64,000 nt of DNA from Aestuariivita sp. (GCF_021404545.1 NZ_JAAWWD010000065.1:1-64000), one strand, 5' to 3'. Counted from the stretch's first letter, positions 25,181-34,584 are shown. The notes: generated from the sequence alone by a model not told the origin. Program-made: numbers and translations.

Positions 25181-26105
25181 TCTGCTGCCCGTTCTGACCG
25201 TTTTGGCGGCGATTATTGCGCTTTGGTATGTGGCGGTCGCACCGATGAATATCCGCGTGGCACTGGATCAGGCGGAACGGGCCGGGGCTGCGGTGACACC
25301 TGAAGGGGCGTTGCCGCGCCGCGCGCTGTCGGTCTGGCGGCTGATGCTGGCCAATCCGGACCAGATTGGCGCCGGATACCGCTTGGAGCGGCCCCGTTTG
25401 CCCACGCCCGAGCAGGTGGGGCGCGAGCTTTGGAAAACCACCGGGGAGATGGCGTTGCGCGGACGGGCGATGTCGAAGCGGTCGCTGATCTACCACGGGT
25501 GGATCACGTTGCAGTCCACGCTGTGGGGCTTCTTGCTGGGCACCAGCCTTGGGATATTGGGGGCGGTGGCCATCGTTTATTCGCGCGTGGTGGATATGAG
25601 CCTGATGCCCTGGGCGATTATCTCTCAGACCATTCCCATCGTGGCGCTGGCACCGATGATCATCGTGCTGAGTGCGCAATTGGGGATCGAGGGGCGTGTG
25701 GTGCCCAAGGCGATTATCTCGGCCTACCTGTGCTATTTTCCCGTTCTTGTGGGTATGGTGAAGGGGTTGCGTGCTCCGGCGATGTCGCAACTCGATCTCT
25801 TGCAGACCTATAATGCCAGTGGGTTGCAGGCTTTTGTTAAACTCCGACTGCCGTCGTCGGTGCCGTATCTCTTTACCTCGCTCAAGGTGGGGATCGCTGC
25901 GGCGCTGGTCGGTACGATTGTGGGGGAGTTGCCGACGGGCGCGATTTCGGGCCTTGGCGCGCGGATTCTGATCGGGGATCAGTTTGGCACGCCTCTGGCA
26001 ATCTGGGCCGCGCTTTTTGCGGCGGCGATCCTCGCGGGGGCGCTGGTGACGCTTCTGGATATGTTGCAACGGGTCACGCTCAGGCGCATGGGGATGGCGG
26101 CATGA
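25173..26105 (+). CDS. ABC transporter permease 1
   Basis: 310 residues. A first membrane helix (about 5-23) is followed by a long extracytoplasmic stretch (about 24-105), then five further membrane segments with the EAA loop near 210-225 (YNASGLQAFVKLRLPSSVPYLF). This is the BPD_transp_1 fold of SsuC/TauC-like permeases, with an unusually long periplasmic insert. The GTG start has AAAGGCGGGG upstream. The stop overlaps the next permease start (ATGA). Confidence 0.88.
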   Translation: MRNLLPVLTVLAAIIALWYVAVAPMNIRVALDQAERAGAAVTPEGALPRRALSVWRLMLANPDQIGAGYRLERPRLPTPEQVGRELWKTTGEMALRGRAMSKRSLIYHGWITLQSTLWGFLLGTSLGILGAVAIVYSRVVDMSLMPWAIISQTIPIVALAPMIIVLSAQLGIEGRVVPKAIISAYLCYFPVLVGMVKGLRAPAMSQLDLLQTYNASGLQAFVKLRLPSSVPYLFTSLKVGIAAALVGTIVGELPTGAISGLGARILIGDQFGTPLAIWAALFAAAILAGALVTLLDMLQRVTLRRMGMAA

Positions 26106-26947
26106 GCTGGTTGATGTTTGCGCTGGCGTTCTGGATCGGGGCCTGGGGGCTCAACGCCTGGCTGGCCCGGTCGCCCTGGTCGGGGACGCGCGCGGTGCGG
26201 ATCCTGGTGCCGGTCCTTTTTGGCGTGACCTTGATCGTGCTTTGGGAGGGGATCGTGCGGGCCCTGGAGGTTTCGCCGGTCATTCTGCCGGCCCCATCGG
26301 TCGTGGCGCAGACCTTTGCCAATTCTACCGGTCTTCTCTGGGAAGATGTGCGCCAGACGGTTTTCAAGGGCGCGCTGACGGGGTTCGGGATCGGGGCCAG
26401 TGCTGCGTTTCTGACTGCGATTGCGATTGACCGCTCAGCGTTTTTGACCCGCGGCCTCTTGCCCATCGGCAATTTCGTGGCCGCCCTGCCGATCGTCGGG
26501 ATCGCGCCGATTCTGGTCAGTTGGTTCGGGTTCGATTGGCAATCGAAAGCGGCCGTGGTCGTGGTGATGGTGTTTTTCCCGATCCTGGTGAACACGGTGC
26601 AGGGGCTGCGCGAGACGGACGCGATGCAGCGCGATCTGATGCGCACCTATGCGGCCGGGTATCTGCAGACGTTGGTCAAGCTGCGGCTGCCTGCGGCGAT
26701 GCCGTTTGTGTTCAACGGGCTCAAGATCGCGACCACGCTGGCGCTGATCGGGGCGATTGTTGCTGAATATTTCGGCTCTCCGACCAGGGGCATGGGATTT
26801 CGCATCTCAACCGGGGTGGGCAGCTTGTCGATCGATCTGGTCTGGGCTGAGATCGCGGTGGCCGCGCTGGTCGGCACCACATTCTATGGTATCGTGGCCT
26901 GGATCGAAAAGCGGGTGACCTTCTGGCACCCTTCACAACGTGGATAA
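26102..26947 (+). CDS. ABC transporter permease 2
   Basis: 281 residues with about seven hydrophobic segments. The EAA loop is near 180-200 (TYAAGYLQTLVKLRLPAAMPFVFNG). It pairs with permease 1 as a heterodimeric channel; the ATGA overlap shows translational coupling. Family resemblance is to ThiX/SsuC-type permeases. Confidence 0.9.
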   Translation: MSWLMFALAFWIGAWGLNAWLARSPWSGTRAVRILVPVLFGVTLIVLWEGIVRALEVSPVILPAPSVVAQTFANSTGLLWEDVRQTVFKGALTGFGIGASAAFLTAIAIDRSAFLTRGLLPIGNFVAALPIVGIAPILVSWFGFDWQSKAAVVVVMVFFPILVNTVQGLRETDAMQRDLMRTYAAGYLQTLVKLRLPAAMPFVFNGLKIATTLALIGAIVAEYFGSPTRGMGFRISTGVGSLSIDLVWAEIAVAALVGTTFYGIVAWIEKRVTFWHPSQRG

Positions 26948-27006
26948 CCAAAAAAGGGCTGTTGAGGCCGGGCATCAAAAAGACGTTCAACAAGGAGTGT
27001 AGACAC

Positions 27007-27993
27007 ATGAAACAGCTTATCGCAGGGGCGGTGACCGCCCTGAGCCTGATGGCGGCACCCGCCTGGGCAGACGAGGTCAAACTGCAACTCAAATGGGTCA
27101 CCCAGGCCCAGTTCGCAGGTTATTACGTGGCGCTCGACAAGGGGTTTTACGAGGACGAAGGTCTGGATGTGACGATCCTGCCCGGGGGACCGGATATCGC
27201 GCCCACACAGGTGATCGCGGGAGGCGGTGCGGACGTGACCGTGGAATGGATGCCAGCCGCGCTGGCCGCGCGCGAAAAGGGGCTGCCGCTGGTCAATATC
27301 GCGCAGCCTTTCAAGTCTTCGGGCATGATGCTGACCTGCTGGAAGGATGCCGGGATCGCGACGCCTGAGGATCTCAAGAACCGGACCCTTGGCGTGTGGT
27401 TCTTTGGCAATGAGTTTCCATTCATGTCCTGGATGAGCAGTATGGGGATTTCGACCGATGGCAAATCCGAAAACGGGGTCGAGGTTCTGAAACAGGGTTT
27501 TAACGTCGATCCGCTGTTGCAGCGGCAGGCCGATTGTATTTCGACCATGACCTATAACGAGTACTGGCAGGTCATCGATGCGGGCGTGAACCCGGACGAT
27601 CTGGTGACGTTCAAATATGAGGATCAGGGCGTGGCAACGCTTGAGGACGGGCTTTACGTGCTTGAAGAGCGTCTGGAGGACCCCGCCTTTGTCGCCAAGA
27701 TGGAGAAATTCGTGCGCGCCTCCATGAAGGGCTGGAAATATGCCGAAGAGAACCCCGATGAGGCGGCGATGATCGTTCTGGACAACGACCAGACCGGCGC
27801 CCAGACCGAAACCCATCAAAAGCGGATGATGGGGGAAGTGGCCAAGCTGACCGCGGGGTCGAACGGCGCGCTGGATCCGGCGGATTACGAGCGGACGGTG
27901 GCGACCTTGCTGGCGGGCGGATCGGACCCGGTGATCACCGCCGCACCGGAGGGTGCCTGGACAAGTGTGATTACGGATGCCGCGCTGAACTGA
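27007..27993 (+). CDS. NMT1/THI5-like ABC transporter substrate-binding protein
   Basis: Periplasmic receptor of 328 residues with a signal peptide (about 1-20, ending PAWA). It begins KLQLKWVTQAQFAGYYVALDKGFY, the typical start of NMT1/THI5 proteins, which bind pyrimidine-like ligands such as hydroxymethylpyrimidine. ATG 27007 follows AAGGAG. Last gene of the RutR operon and followed by a hairpin terminator. A uracil, thymine or dihydropyrimidine ligand is inferred from the operon. Confidence 0.88.
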   Translation: MKQLIAGAVTALSLMAAPAWADEVKLQLKWVTQAQFAGYYVALDKGFYEDEGLDVTILPGGPDIAPTQVIAGGGADVTVEWMPAALAAREKGLPLVNIAQPFKSSGMMLTCWKDAGIATPEDLKNRTLGVWFFGNEFPFMSWMSSMGISTDGKSENGVEVLKQGFNVDPLLQRQADCISTMTYNEYWQVIDAGVNPDDLVTFKYEDQGVATLEDGLYVLEERLEDPAFVAKMEKFVRASMKGWKYAEENPDEAAMIVLDNDQTGAQTETHQKRMMGEVAKLTAGSNGALDPADYERTVATLLAGGSDPVITAAPEGAWTSVITDAALN

Positions 27994-28018
27994 GCGCAGG
28001 CCTTGGGACAAGATGTGG

Positions 28019-28047
28019 AACGCGCGGTCCTTTGGGGCGCGCGTTTC
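28019..28047 (+). terminator. Intrinsic terminator after the pyrimidine ABC operon
   Basis: AACGCGCG and CGCGCGTT form a perfect 8-bp stem around an 11-base loop, followed by a short T-rich run. It begins 26 bases after the stop of the binding-protein gene. Confidence 0.6.
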
Positions 28048-28643
28048 CCTTTGGGGCGAACGCCCGTTCCGGGCGTGCCTCCGGCGGTCGTATTTTTTGG
28101 CAAGAAGAAGATGGGGGATGGCTGCTGGTTCAGGAGCCGTCTCTCATAGCGGTTTGCGTCTTGGCTGCGGCACTGTGACGGGGGTCTTTACCTTCCCGTG
28201 GCGGTGTGACTAACCTAGCGCTATGGGTGAGAGACAAGCATGCGCGAGCGGTGGCCACGTTGATGTCCAAATCGTTGATTTCACGTGACTGTTCTGATCG
28301 CAACCGGGGGGCACGGTATTGGCAGAGCCTTTTTTGGGCAAGGCCGCATCGCATCCCGCCATGGAGCGGGTGTTGCCCGGATGGATGCGTTCCTTATGTC
28401 CACTGAAGGAAAGCGATACGGTGCGGGATCGGCGCGGCCTCCATGGCCGTGTGGCAGATCGTGCAGGCAGGTCCGCGCGGGATCGCTCTATGGATATTGC
28501 ACAGCTGGCGACAGGGGCTGGGTTGCCTCCATATGCCGGTCAGTGTCTGGCGCGGCGAATCCAGGCCTCTTGTCCGTTTCGGGCGCGGGCATGGCGTCCT
28601 CGAGCGTAATCTTTATCCTCAAACACAGATAGGAGTTCAGCGA
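28048..28643. other. Gene-poor stretch of about 600 bases
   Basis: Short open frames exist on both strands but none resembles a known protein and none has both a good ribosome-binding site and normal composition. It probably contains the promoter for the DUF6494-mrp pair near its right end. I see no repeat or RNA gene. Confidence 0.4.
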
Positions 28644-28838
28644 ATGGACGACAGTTTCAATATGTCGATGCGAAAGTTTCTCAAGCAGGTTGGCGTGACC
28701 AGCCAGCAGGCGATTGAAGAGGGTTTGCGCGCCAAGGGTGCCAAGCCGGGCGACAGCTATGAGGCGACCGTCCGGCTGACCGTGGACGGTCTGGACGTCG
28801 ATCATGTGGTGACCGGCACGATCAAGGGTGACACCTGA
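28644..28838 (+). CDS. DUF6494 family protein
   Basis: 64 residues, beginning MDDSFNMSMRKFLKQVGVTSQQAIE and ending with a predicted beta-hairpin (VRLTVDGLDVDHVVTGTI). This matches small proteins of the DUF6494 family, whose function is unknown. AGGAG lies before ATG 28644. It ends three bases before mrp, so the two are probably co-translated. Confidence 0.8.
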   Translation: MDDSFNMSMRKFLKQVGVTSQQAIEEGLRAKGAKPGDSYEATVRLTVDGLDVDHVVTGTIKGDT

Positions 28839-28841
28839 GAC

Positions 28842-29903
28842 ATGACCGCGCGCGACTCGGTCCTGGACGCGCTGAAAGCTGTCGTCGATCCGGTCAGCGG
28901 GCAGGACATCGTCGCCGCAGGTCTGGTGCGCGCGCTGAGCGTCGAGGGAGGGGCGGTCCGGTTTGTGATCGAGGTTGACCCGGCGCAGGCCCAGACCATG
29001 GAACCGGTCCGCGCCGAGGCCGAGGCGCGGATCAAAGCCCTTGGCGGTGTGGATCAGGTCAGCGCGATGCTGACCGCCCATTCCGCCAAGGCGCCGCCCG
29101 ATCTCAAACCGGCGGCCAAGGCAGCCCCTGCCGGGCCGCAACCGGTGCCGGGGGTCGCGCGCATCGTGGCTATCGCCTCTGGCAAGGGCGGGGTGGGCAA
29201 ATCGACGGTCTCGGCCAATCTGGCCTGTGCGCTTGCCGCCGCAGGCCGCCGTGTGGGGCTGTTGGATGCGGATGTCTACGGGCCGTCGCAACCGCGGATG
29301 ATGGGCGTGACCGGACGCCCGGCCAGCCCCGATGGCAAGACCATCCTGCCGATGCACAATCACGGCGTGACGATGATGTCCATCGGTCTGATTGCGGAGG
29401 AGGATCAAGCGGTCGTCTGGCGCGGTCCGATGCTGATGAGCGCATTGCAACAATTGATGAGCCAGGTGCAATGGGGCGAGCTGGATGTACTGTTGGTCGA
29501 TCTGCCGCCGGGCACGGGGGATGTGCAGATGACCTTGACGCAGAAATACGTGGTGGATGGGGCGATTGTCGTCTCCACGCCACAGGATGTGGCCTTGCTG
29601 GATGCGCGCAAGGGCATCAGCATGTTCAAGCAGATGAAAACACCGATCCTTGGCCTGGTCGAGAATATGTCGACGCATGTGTGTTCGAACTGCGGGCATG
29701 AGGAGCATGTGTTCGGCCATGGCGGTGTTGCAACGGAGGCGCAGGCGCTGGGTGTGCCGCTGCTGGCGGAGGTTCCGCTGCATATCGGTATCCGGCTGGC
29801 AGGCGATCTCGGCGCGCCGATCGTCGTCACGGATCCTCAGAGCGCCCAGGCGCAGGCGTTCCAGGTGCTGGCCCGTGATCTGGTTGCCAGAGGGCAGGCG
29901 TGA
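28842..29903 (+). CDS. mrp: Mrp/ApbC-type Fe-S cluster carrier ATPase
   Basis: P-loop ATPase that transfers Fe-S clusters to target proteins; 353 residues. An N-terminal MIP18-like domain (about 1-80) precedes the ATPase with the deviant Walker A GKGGVGKST (114-122). The bridging-cluster motif is CSNC (about 280-283, after LVENMSTHV). Length is normal. Fe-S enzymes encoded nearby (PreT, PreA) are possible clients, but Mrp is usually a general carrier. Confidence 0.93.
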   Translation: MTARDSVLDALKAVVDPVSGQDIVAAGLVRALSVEGGAVRFVIEVDPAQAQTMEPVRAEAEARIKALGGVDQVSAMLTAHSAKAPPDLKPAAKAAPAGPQPVPGVARIVAIASGKGGVGKSTVSANLACALAAAGRRVGLLDADVYGPSQPRMMGVTGRPASPDGKTILPMHNHGVTMMSIGLIAEEDQAVVWRGPMLMSALQQLMSQVQWGELDVLLVDLPPGTGDVQMTLTQKYVVDGAIVVSTPQDVALLDARKGISMFKQMKTPILGLVENMSTHVCSNCGHEEHVFGHGGVATEAQALGVPLLAEVPLHIGIRLAGDLGAPIVVTDPQSAQAQAFQVLARDLVARGQA

Positions 29904-29978
29904 GGCGGAATGCGGGCACGCCTGCTGGGGACGGAGACATCGCCCCACGGGGATATCTCGGGCCGGAACAAACCGCGA

Positions 29979-30479
29979 TCAATCCAGCCCCGAAAACCCG
30001 CCATATTGACCCCGTTTGAAGATCAGCCCCTGGCCTGGGCGATAGGCCGCATGATCTACATGGCCCACGATGATCGCGTGATCACCCGCATCGTGGACCG
30101 CAGAGAGATGACATTCGAACCGCGCAAGGCACCCCGCCAGGATTGGTACATCCCGGTCGGAACTGGTCCAGTCGAACGCGTCGAACCCATCGCCGCGCCG
30201 GGCGAAATGGCGGGCCAGATCATGCTGATCCTCTGCCATGACATGGATCGCGAAATGGCGTGCCTTGGCAAAGCTGTCGAACCGCCGCGAGGTTTTGGCC
30301 GGAGCCCAGAGAACCAACGGCGGTTCGAGCGAGAGCGAGGCAAAGGAATTGGCGGTCATGCCGAGCGGTCCTTGCGGGCTTTGCGCGGTCACCACCGTCA
30401 CGCCGGTGCCAAAACAGCCCAGCGCGTCGCGAAAGTCGCGCGCGGTATCGGGGCCGGGGGCAAAGCTGTGTTCTGTCAT
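29979..30479 (-). CDS. Flavin reductase family protein
   Basis: 166 residues with the FMN-binding split-barrel fold. Motifs are DFRDALGCFGTGVTVVTA (about 14-31), then GMTANSFASLSLEPPLVLW and a C-terminal GDHAIIVGHVDHAAY. Such enzymes reduce free FMN or FAD with NAD(P)H for partner monooxygenases. No partner oxygenase is adjacent. ATG 30479 is chosen for AAGGAG upstream. Confidence 0.85.
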   Translation of the reverse strand: MTEHSFAPGPDTARDFRDALGCFGTGVTVVTAQSPQGPLGMTANSFASLSLEPPLVLWAPAKTSRRFDSFAKARHFAIHVMAEDQHDLARHFARRGDGFDAFDWTSSDRDVPILAGCLARFECHLSAVHDAGDHAIIVGHVDHAAYRPGQGLIFKRGQYGGFSGLD

Positions 30480-30620
30480 TGTCTCGCGATCTCCTTGCCT
30501 GTCAGGTGGCATGGCCATCGCGGTTTGTCCATCGCGGAGGTGGGGAAAGGTCATCTGAGACACACGCCTGCTGTTTGGGAGCGCATCAGGTAAGCCGTTC
30601 TGCCCGTCAGGCAATGGCCG

Positions 30621-32033
30621 TCAGTTCAGGTCTTCGAGCAGACGGCCATGTTTGCGCGTCTCGGCGATGACATCGCCAAAGGTGAGCAGTCCGCGCGCCT
30701 CCAGCATGGGCAGCATATGGCACAGGACTTCGGCTGTGGCACGGGCATCGCCCAGGGCGGTATGGCGCAACGCCTCGGGGATGGTTACGCCCAGCCGCGC
30801 GGCCAGCGCATCCAGGGTATGGGTCTCGCTCGCGCCAAAGAGCACGGCGGAAACAAGCACCGTGTCAAGGATCGGATGATCCCATGTCACTCCCATCGCG
30901 CGCGCGTCGCGGTGCAAGAATGCCATGTCGAACGGCGCATTATGGGCCACGATCACCGCATCGCGGCAAAAGCTGTGAAAGCTGCGCCCGGCCTCCGGGA
31001 TCTCGGGGGCCCCTGCAACCATTGCATCGGTCACTTTGTGCACCTGGGTGGAGGCGGGCGGGATCGGCCTGCCCGGATCGACCAGCGTGTCAAACACCTC
31101 CCCCTCGATGATCCGCCCGTTGAGCACGCGCACCGCCCCGATCTGCACCACCGCGTCCTTGTGCGGCAAAAGCCCGGTGGTCTCGCTGTCAAACACCACA
31201 AAACACACCTCCTTGAGCGGGCGCGCCGCGATCTCTGGGGTGGTCTCGGCATTCAGCAGGTCGAAATCATAGATCAACGGGCGTGGCGCATGCGGGTCGA
31301 TCTGGGCCTGGGCCTCTTCGATGACCAGCATGTATCCGGGCGCGTCGCCCAGCGGTTTGAGGACGGTCTCATAGCTTTGCGCGCCATCGGCGCCGGTGAG
31401 GACCCAGCGGACCTCCCGGCCGGATTTGACCAGCTTGCCATAGGCCGCCTCAAGCGCTGCGCGGTCGAAATAGTCAAAGAGAGAGGCATTGAGGCGCGGA
31501 TGGGCGACCTGGGCCAGCACGGCGGCGGATTGCGCGTCATAGAGCACGATCTGATGGGCGGGGTTCACCACGATCATCGCCACCGGAATGTCCGACAGGA
31601 TCGCGGTCAGGCGGTCTTTTTCCGCGGCAAGGCGTGCGGTCTGGCTGGCCACATTGCTTGCGGTCGCTTCGGCAGTCTGGGCAAGCTGGCCTGCGATGGC
31701 ATTGGCCGCCGGTGCAAGATCGCCCAGATAGCGCGCGGCTTGGATGTCGATCTCGGAGGCAACCCCGGTATGGGCGCGCACGCGCAACTCGGAGGCGAGC
31801 CGTTCGATGGGTTTCGCGACATTCTCGTCAAAGAGGAGCCAGACGCCCGTCACCAGGCCCAGAACGAGAAACCCGATGATCAGCCCGGAAAAGACATAAG
31901 CGTCAAACAGCTCGGGCTGGGCTGCGCGCATATATCCCGCAATCAACCCGCCGATGGTTATGGCGAGCCCGCCCAGCGCCAGAAGGCAGAAGAACAGGAA
32001 CACCCGCAGTCGCAAGCTCAGACCGGTGAACAT
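30621..32033 (-). CDS. Membrane-anchored PAS protein with DnaQ-like 3'-5' exonuclease domain
   Basis: 470 residues. Two membrane helices (about 8-32 and 43-66) are followed by a HAMP-like/coiled linker (about 67-135), a PAS-like domain (about 140-245) and a DEDDh exonuclease (about 270-445). The catalytic motifs are complete: DSETTG (Exo I), HNAPFDMAFL (Exo II) and HTALGDARAT (Exo III). The exonuclease is cytoplasmic and joined to a sensory module, so it probably acts on RNA or a nucleotide signal rather than in replication. Its ATG shares one base with the upstream gene stop. Substrate unknown. Confidence 0.85.
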   Translation of the reverse strand: MFTGLSLRLRVFLFFCLLALGGLAITIGGLIAGYMRAAQPELFDAYVFSGLIIGFLVLGLVTGVWLLFDENVAKPIERLASELRVRAHTGVASEIDIQAARYLGDLAPAANAIAGQLAQTAEATASNVASQTARLAAEKDRLTAILSDIPVAMIVVNPAHQIVLYDAQSAAVLAQVAHPRLNASLFDYFDRAALEAAYGKLVKSGREVRWVLTGADGAQSYETVLKPLGDAPGYMLVIEEAQAQIDPHAPRPLIYDFDLLNAETTPEIAARPLKEVCFVVFDSETTGLLPHKDAVVQIGAVRVLNGRIIEGEVFDTLVDPGRPIPPASTQVHKVTDAMVAGAPEIPEAGRSFHSFCRDAVIVAHNAPFDMAFLHRDARAMGVTWDHPILDTVLVSAVLFGASETHTLDALAARLGVTIPEALRHTALGDARATAEVLCHMLPMLEARGLLTFGDVIAETRKHGRLLEDLN

Positions 32034-32554
32034 CACGACACCTCGCAGCCCGTCACCAGGACCGGGTCATCTGCGGGCACAGTGACCCAAGCCGCATCTG
32101 TCACAGCGCCATCGGCCCCGAACTCCGCCCCATCGGCGAGGGATGCGCGCCGTGCGCCGTCGCAATCGAGAAGCACCGACATCGTATTGAGCGGCGACCA
32201 GCGGCCATAGAAGTAAAGATCGACCATCCGCTGGCCGGGCAGGGCAGGGTTCTGGCGCAGGGATGTGACATCGACGGCGACAAACCTTTCCACATAGGGC
32301 CAGGCATAGGTCCAGGGGCGGTAAAACGACCGGTTCTCAACGGTTTGCGCGATCTCCATCCCGTCGGGCAAGGTGGCGGCCGTGCGGTCGTACCAGCCAT
32401 ATTCATTGGCGATCGTGACCCCGATCATCCCCAGCCCGGCGCCGACGGGCAGGGTCCAGCGCGGCAACAGCCCGCCGATCAGCTTGTTGATCAGCATCAC
32501 GATCCCGGCCACGGCAACACCCGCAAAGACCGTCGCAATCAGTTCCAGAAACAT
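32033..32554 (-). CDS. Hypothetical membrane protein next to the exonuclease
   Basis: 173 residues. Two hydrophobic segments, about 5-25 and 33-50, are followed by a hydrophilic C-terminal domain with a DGMEIAQTVENRSFYRPWTY region and one CDGARRA segment. I recognise no named family. It is directly coupled to the exonuclease gene (shared TGATG) and follows the DUF294 gene, so it likely belongs to the same functional unit. Confidence 0.75.
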   Translation of the reverse strand: MFLELIATVFAGVAVAGIVMLINKLIGGLLPRWTLPVGAGLGMIGVTIANEYGWYDRTAATLPDGMEIAQTVENRSFYRPWTYAWPYVERFVAVDVTSLRQNPALPGQRMVDLYFYGRWSPLNTMSVLLDCDGARRASLADGAEFGADGAVTDAAWVTVPADDPVLVTGCEVS

Positions 32555-32652
32555 CCGTCCTCCTCCCTGCTTCTCCCCAAGGGCGCTGCGTCTTTTGTTG
32601 CACCGGGGTCCTCATTGGCGTTCTGCGCTGCCAAATCTTCCCCAAAAAGACC

Positions 32653-34476
32653 TCAGCTTAGCATTCCCCGACCATGCCCCACAGCCGATTGCAGCGTCTT
32701 TACCACAACAAAGGCGTCGCGCAGATGGCTGCGTTCAAAATCCGACAGATCCGAGGGCGACATGTAGTTATCCGGACGCCCCCCGGCCTTGATCTGGCGT
32801 GCCTGATGCTCCAGCCGGGTCTCGGCGATCAGGTCATAGGCATCCAGCAGATCGCGCCCACCCGAAGGGCTGAGCACGCCCGCGGCTTCCGCCGCCTCCA
32901 GCCGCGCGCGCGTATTGGCCGGTGTCAGCCGACCGCGCAGCGTATAGACGCGCGCCAGATCGACCACCGGCACCACGCCGTTGTGCTTGAGGTCGATGGT
33001 ATTGCGATGCTCGCCCGAGCGGATCGTGGCGAAGCCGCGCAACAGCCCCAGCGGCGGCGTGTGCTTGAGGGAGTTGGCGATCATATGTGCCACGAAAATC
33101 GAGTTCTTGGAGGCCGCTTTCAGCGTCTCGGTCTGCAACCCGTCAAAAAGCGACATTTGCCCGCCGATGGGGCGCAGGTCGAACATCACGCTGGCCAGCA
33201 TCTGCGCGGTGGGATCGGGCTTGGCGATCCAGCCCTGAAAGTACGCGCGCCAGACCCGCAGCGGTTGGCACCAGCGCGGATTGGTCGCCATCATGTCGCC
33301 CGGGCAATAGACGTATCCACAGGTGTCCAGACCGTCGCTGACAAACCGCGCAAGGGCCGCGAAATAGGGCATATCGGCCTCCGACACCGCGTCGTCCAGA
33401 AACAGGCAATTGTCCTGATCGCTGACGCCGGTCTGTTCCTGGCGGCCCTGGCTACCGCAGGCCAGCCAGAGATAGGGCACCGGGGGCGGGCCGAGTTCGG
33501 TCTCGGCCAGGGTCAAAAGACGCCGGGTGGCGGTATCGGCGATATCGGTGATCAGCCGTGTGACGACCTCGTGCCGGTTGCCGGCGGCCACCAATTGCAC
33601 CAGCAGGCGCGGGATCTCGGCGGTGACGACTGCCATTTCGCGCGCGGATGCCGCATGCGAGATCTTGCTGACCAATTCCGCCGAACTGACGGCCTGAAAC
33701 CGCGTCAGGTCGGTCTGGGTCACGATGCCCACCAGCTGTCCCGCCTCCAGAATGGGGACGTGGCCGATATGGCGCTCCATCATGGTGTGCAGCACATCCG
33801 ATCCGATCGCCGTGGACGCCAGGCTGATCGGGTTCGGCGACATCACCTCGGCAAGCGGCGTAGAGATCGGCAGACCGTCCCCCACCACCTTGCCCGAGAT
33901 ATCGCGCACCGTGACGATGCCTGCCAGGGCGCCGTCCCGCAGCACACAGACGGATGAGATCCCGCGCATGGCCATGGCCCGGGCGGCATCCTGCACGCTG
34001 GCCTGCGCATCAAGGGTCAGCGGGTCGCGCGACATCAGATCCGAAACGCGACTGGTCGCCAGATCGTTGCCGCGCGGGATGGCGGCCCGCCTGCGGTCAA
34101 AGAATTTCGCGACCTGCGGTTCGGAGGCAAGCAACAGCTCGAAAGCATCGCGCGGCAAGATCAGAAGCGTTGTGTCGCTTTGGGTCCGCGCCGTGGTCAC
34201 TGCGAGGCCGTCGCGGGTCAGCCCACGCTCGCCAAACGAATTGCGGGGACCCAGGATCGAGACCGGATTGCCGTTCTCGTCGGTAACTTCGACTTCCCCA
34301 TCATAGACGACATAAACGCCGCGCAGCACCTCGCCCAGGCGGTAGACGGGGGTGCCTGCCTTCAGCGCAAGCGTTTCAAACCGGGGCACCAGATCCGCCA
34401 ACCTCCGGGCGCCCAGGCTGTCATAGGGATGAACCGTTCCCAGAAACCGGGTCAGATCGGCGGCACTCGGGGTCAT
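32653..34476 (-). CDS. cNMP-binding/CBS/DUF294 nucleotidyltransferase-like protein
   Basis: 607 residues. A cyclic-nucleotide-binding-like domain (about 15-130, GEVLRGVYVVYDGEVEV, SFGERGL) is followed by two CBS domains (about 150-280), the DUF294 nucleotidyltransferase-like domain (about 300-460) and DUF294_C (about 470-600). The nucleotidyltransferase signature is ACGSQGRQEQTGVSDQDN, with the Gly-Ser and Asp residues of GlnD-type enzymes. It likely binds adenine nucleotides and may modify a protein or nucleotide. It lies directly downstream of the symporter gene across a terminator. ATG 34476 has AAGG upstream. Role inferred. Confidence 0.88.
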   Translation of the reverse strand: MTPSAADLTRFLGTVHPYDSLGARRLADLVPRFETLALKAGTPVYRLGEVLRGVYVVYDGEVEVTDENGNPVSILGPRNSFGERGLTRDGLAVTTARTQSDTTLLILPRDAFELLLASEPQVAKFFDRRRAAIPRGNDLATSRVSDLMSRDPLTLDAQASVQDAARAMAMRGISSVCVLRDGALAGIVTVRDISGKVVGDGLPISTPLAEVMSPNPISLASTAIGSDVLHTMMERHIGHVPILEAGQLVGIVTQTDLTRFQAVSSAELVSKISHAASAREMAVVTAEIPRLLVQLVAAGNRHEVVTRLITDIADTATRRLLTLAETELGPPPVPYLWLACGSQGRQEQTGVSDQDNCLFLDDAVSEADMPYFAALARFVSDGLDTCGYVYCPGDMMATNPRWCQPLRVWRAYFQGWIAKPDPTAQMLASVMFDLRPIGGQMSLFDGLQTETLKAASKNSIFVAHMIANSLKHTPPLGLLRGFATIRSGEHRNTIDLKHNGVVPVVDLARVYTLRGRLTPANTRARLEAAEAAGVLSPSGGRDLLDAYDLIAETRLEHQARQIKAGGRPDNYMSPSDLSDFERSHLRDAFVVVKTLQSAVGHGRGMLS

Positions 34477-34499
34477 GGACAGAGACCTTCGCGTTACAC

Positions 34500-34553
34500 A
34501 AAAAAGGCCCCGCCCGGACAATCCGGACGGGACGGTCTTGCAACCGGGCGGGG
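34500..34553 (-). terminator. Intrinsic terminator after the SSS symporter gene
   Basis: On the minus strand, CCCCGCCCGG and CCGGGCGGGG form a perfect 10-bp stem followed by CCTTTTTT. A smaller inner hairpin is also possible. It would reduce, not necessarily abolish, read-through into the DUF294 gene. Confidence 0.75.
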
Positions 34554-34584
34554 TGTGCTTGGCACGTCACCCCGCCCGCTGACG

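Noticed and set aside
28285-28632. + strand 115-codon frame containing GHGIGRAF
   Set aside because: No family resemblance, no good ribosome-binding site and its end runs into the DUF6494 upstream region.
30648-32210. A 520-codon + strand open frame opposite the exonuclease gene
   Set aside because: Shadow; the minus strand carries complete exonuclease motifs.
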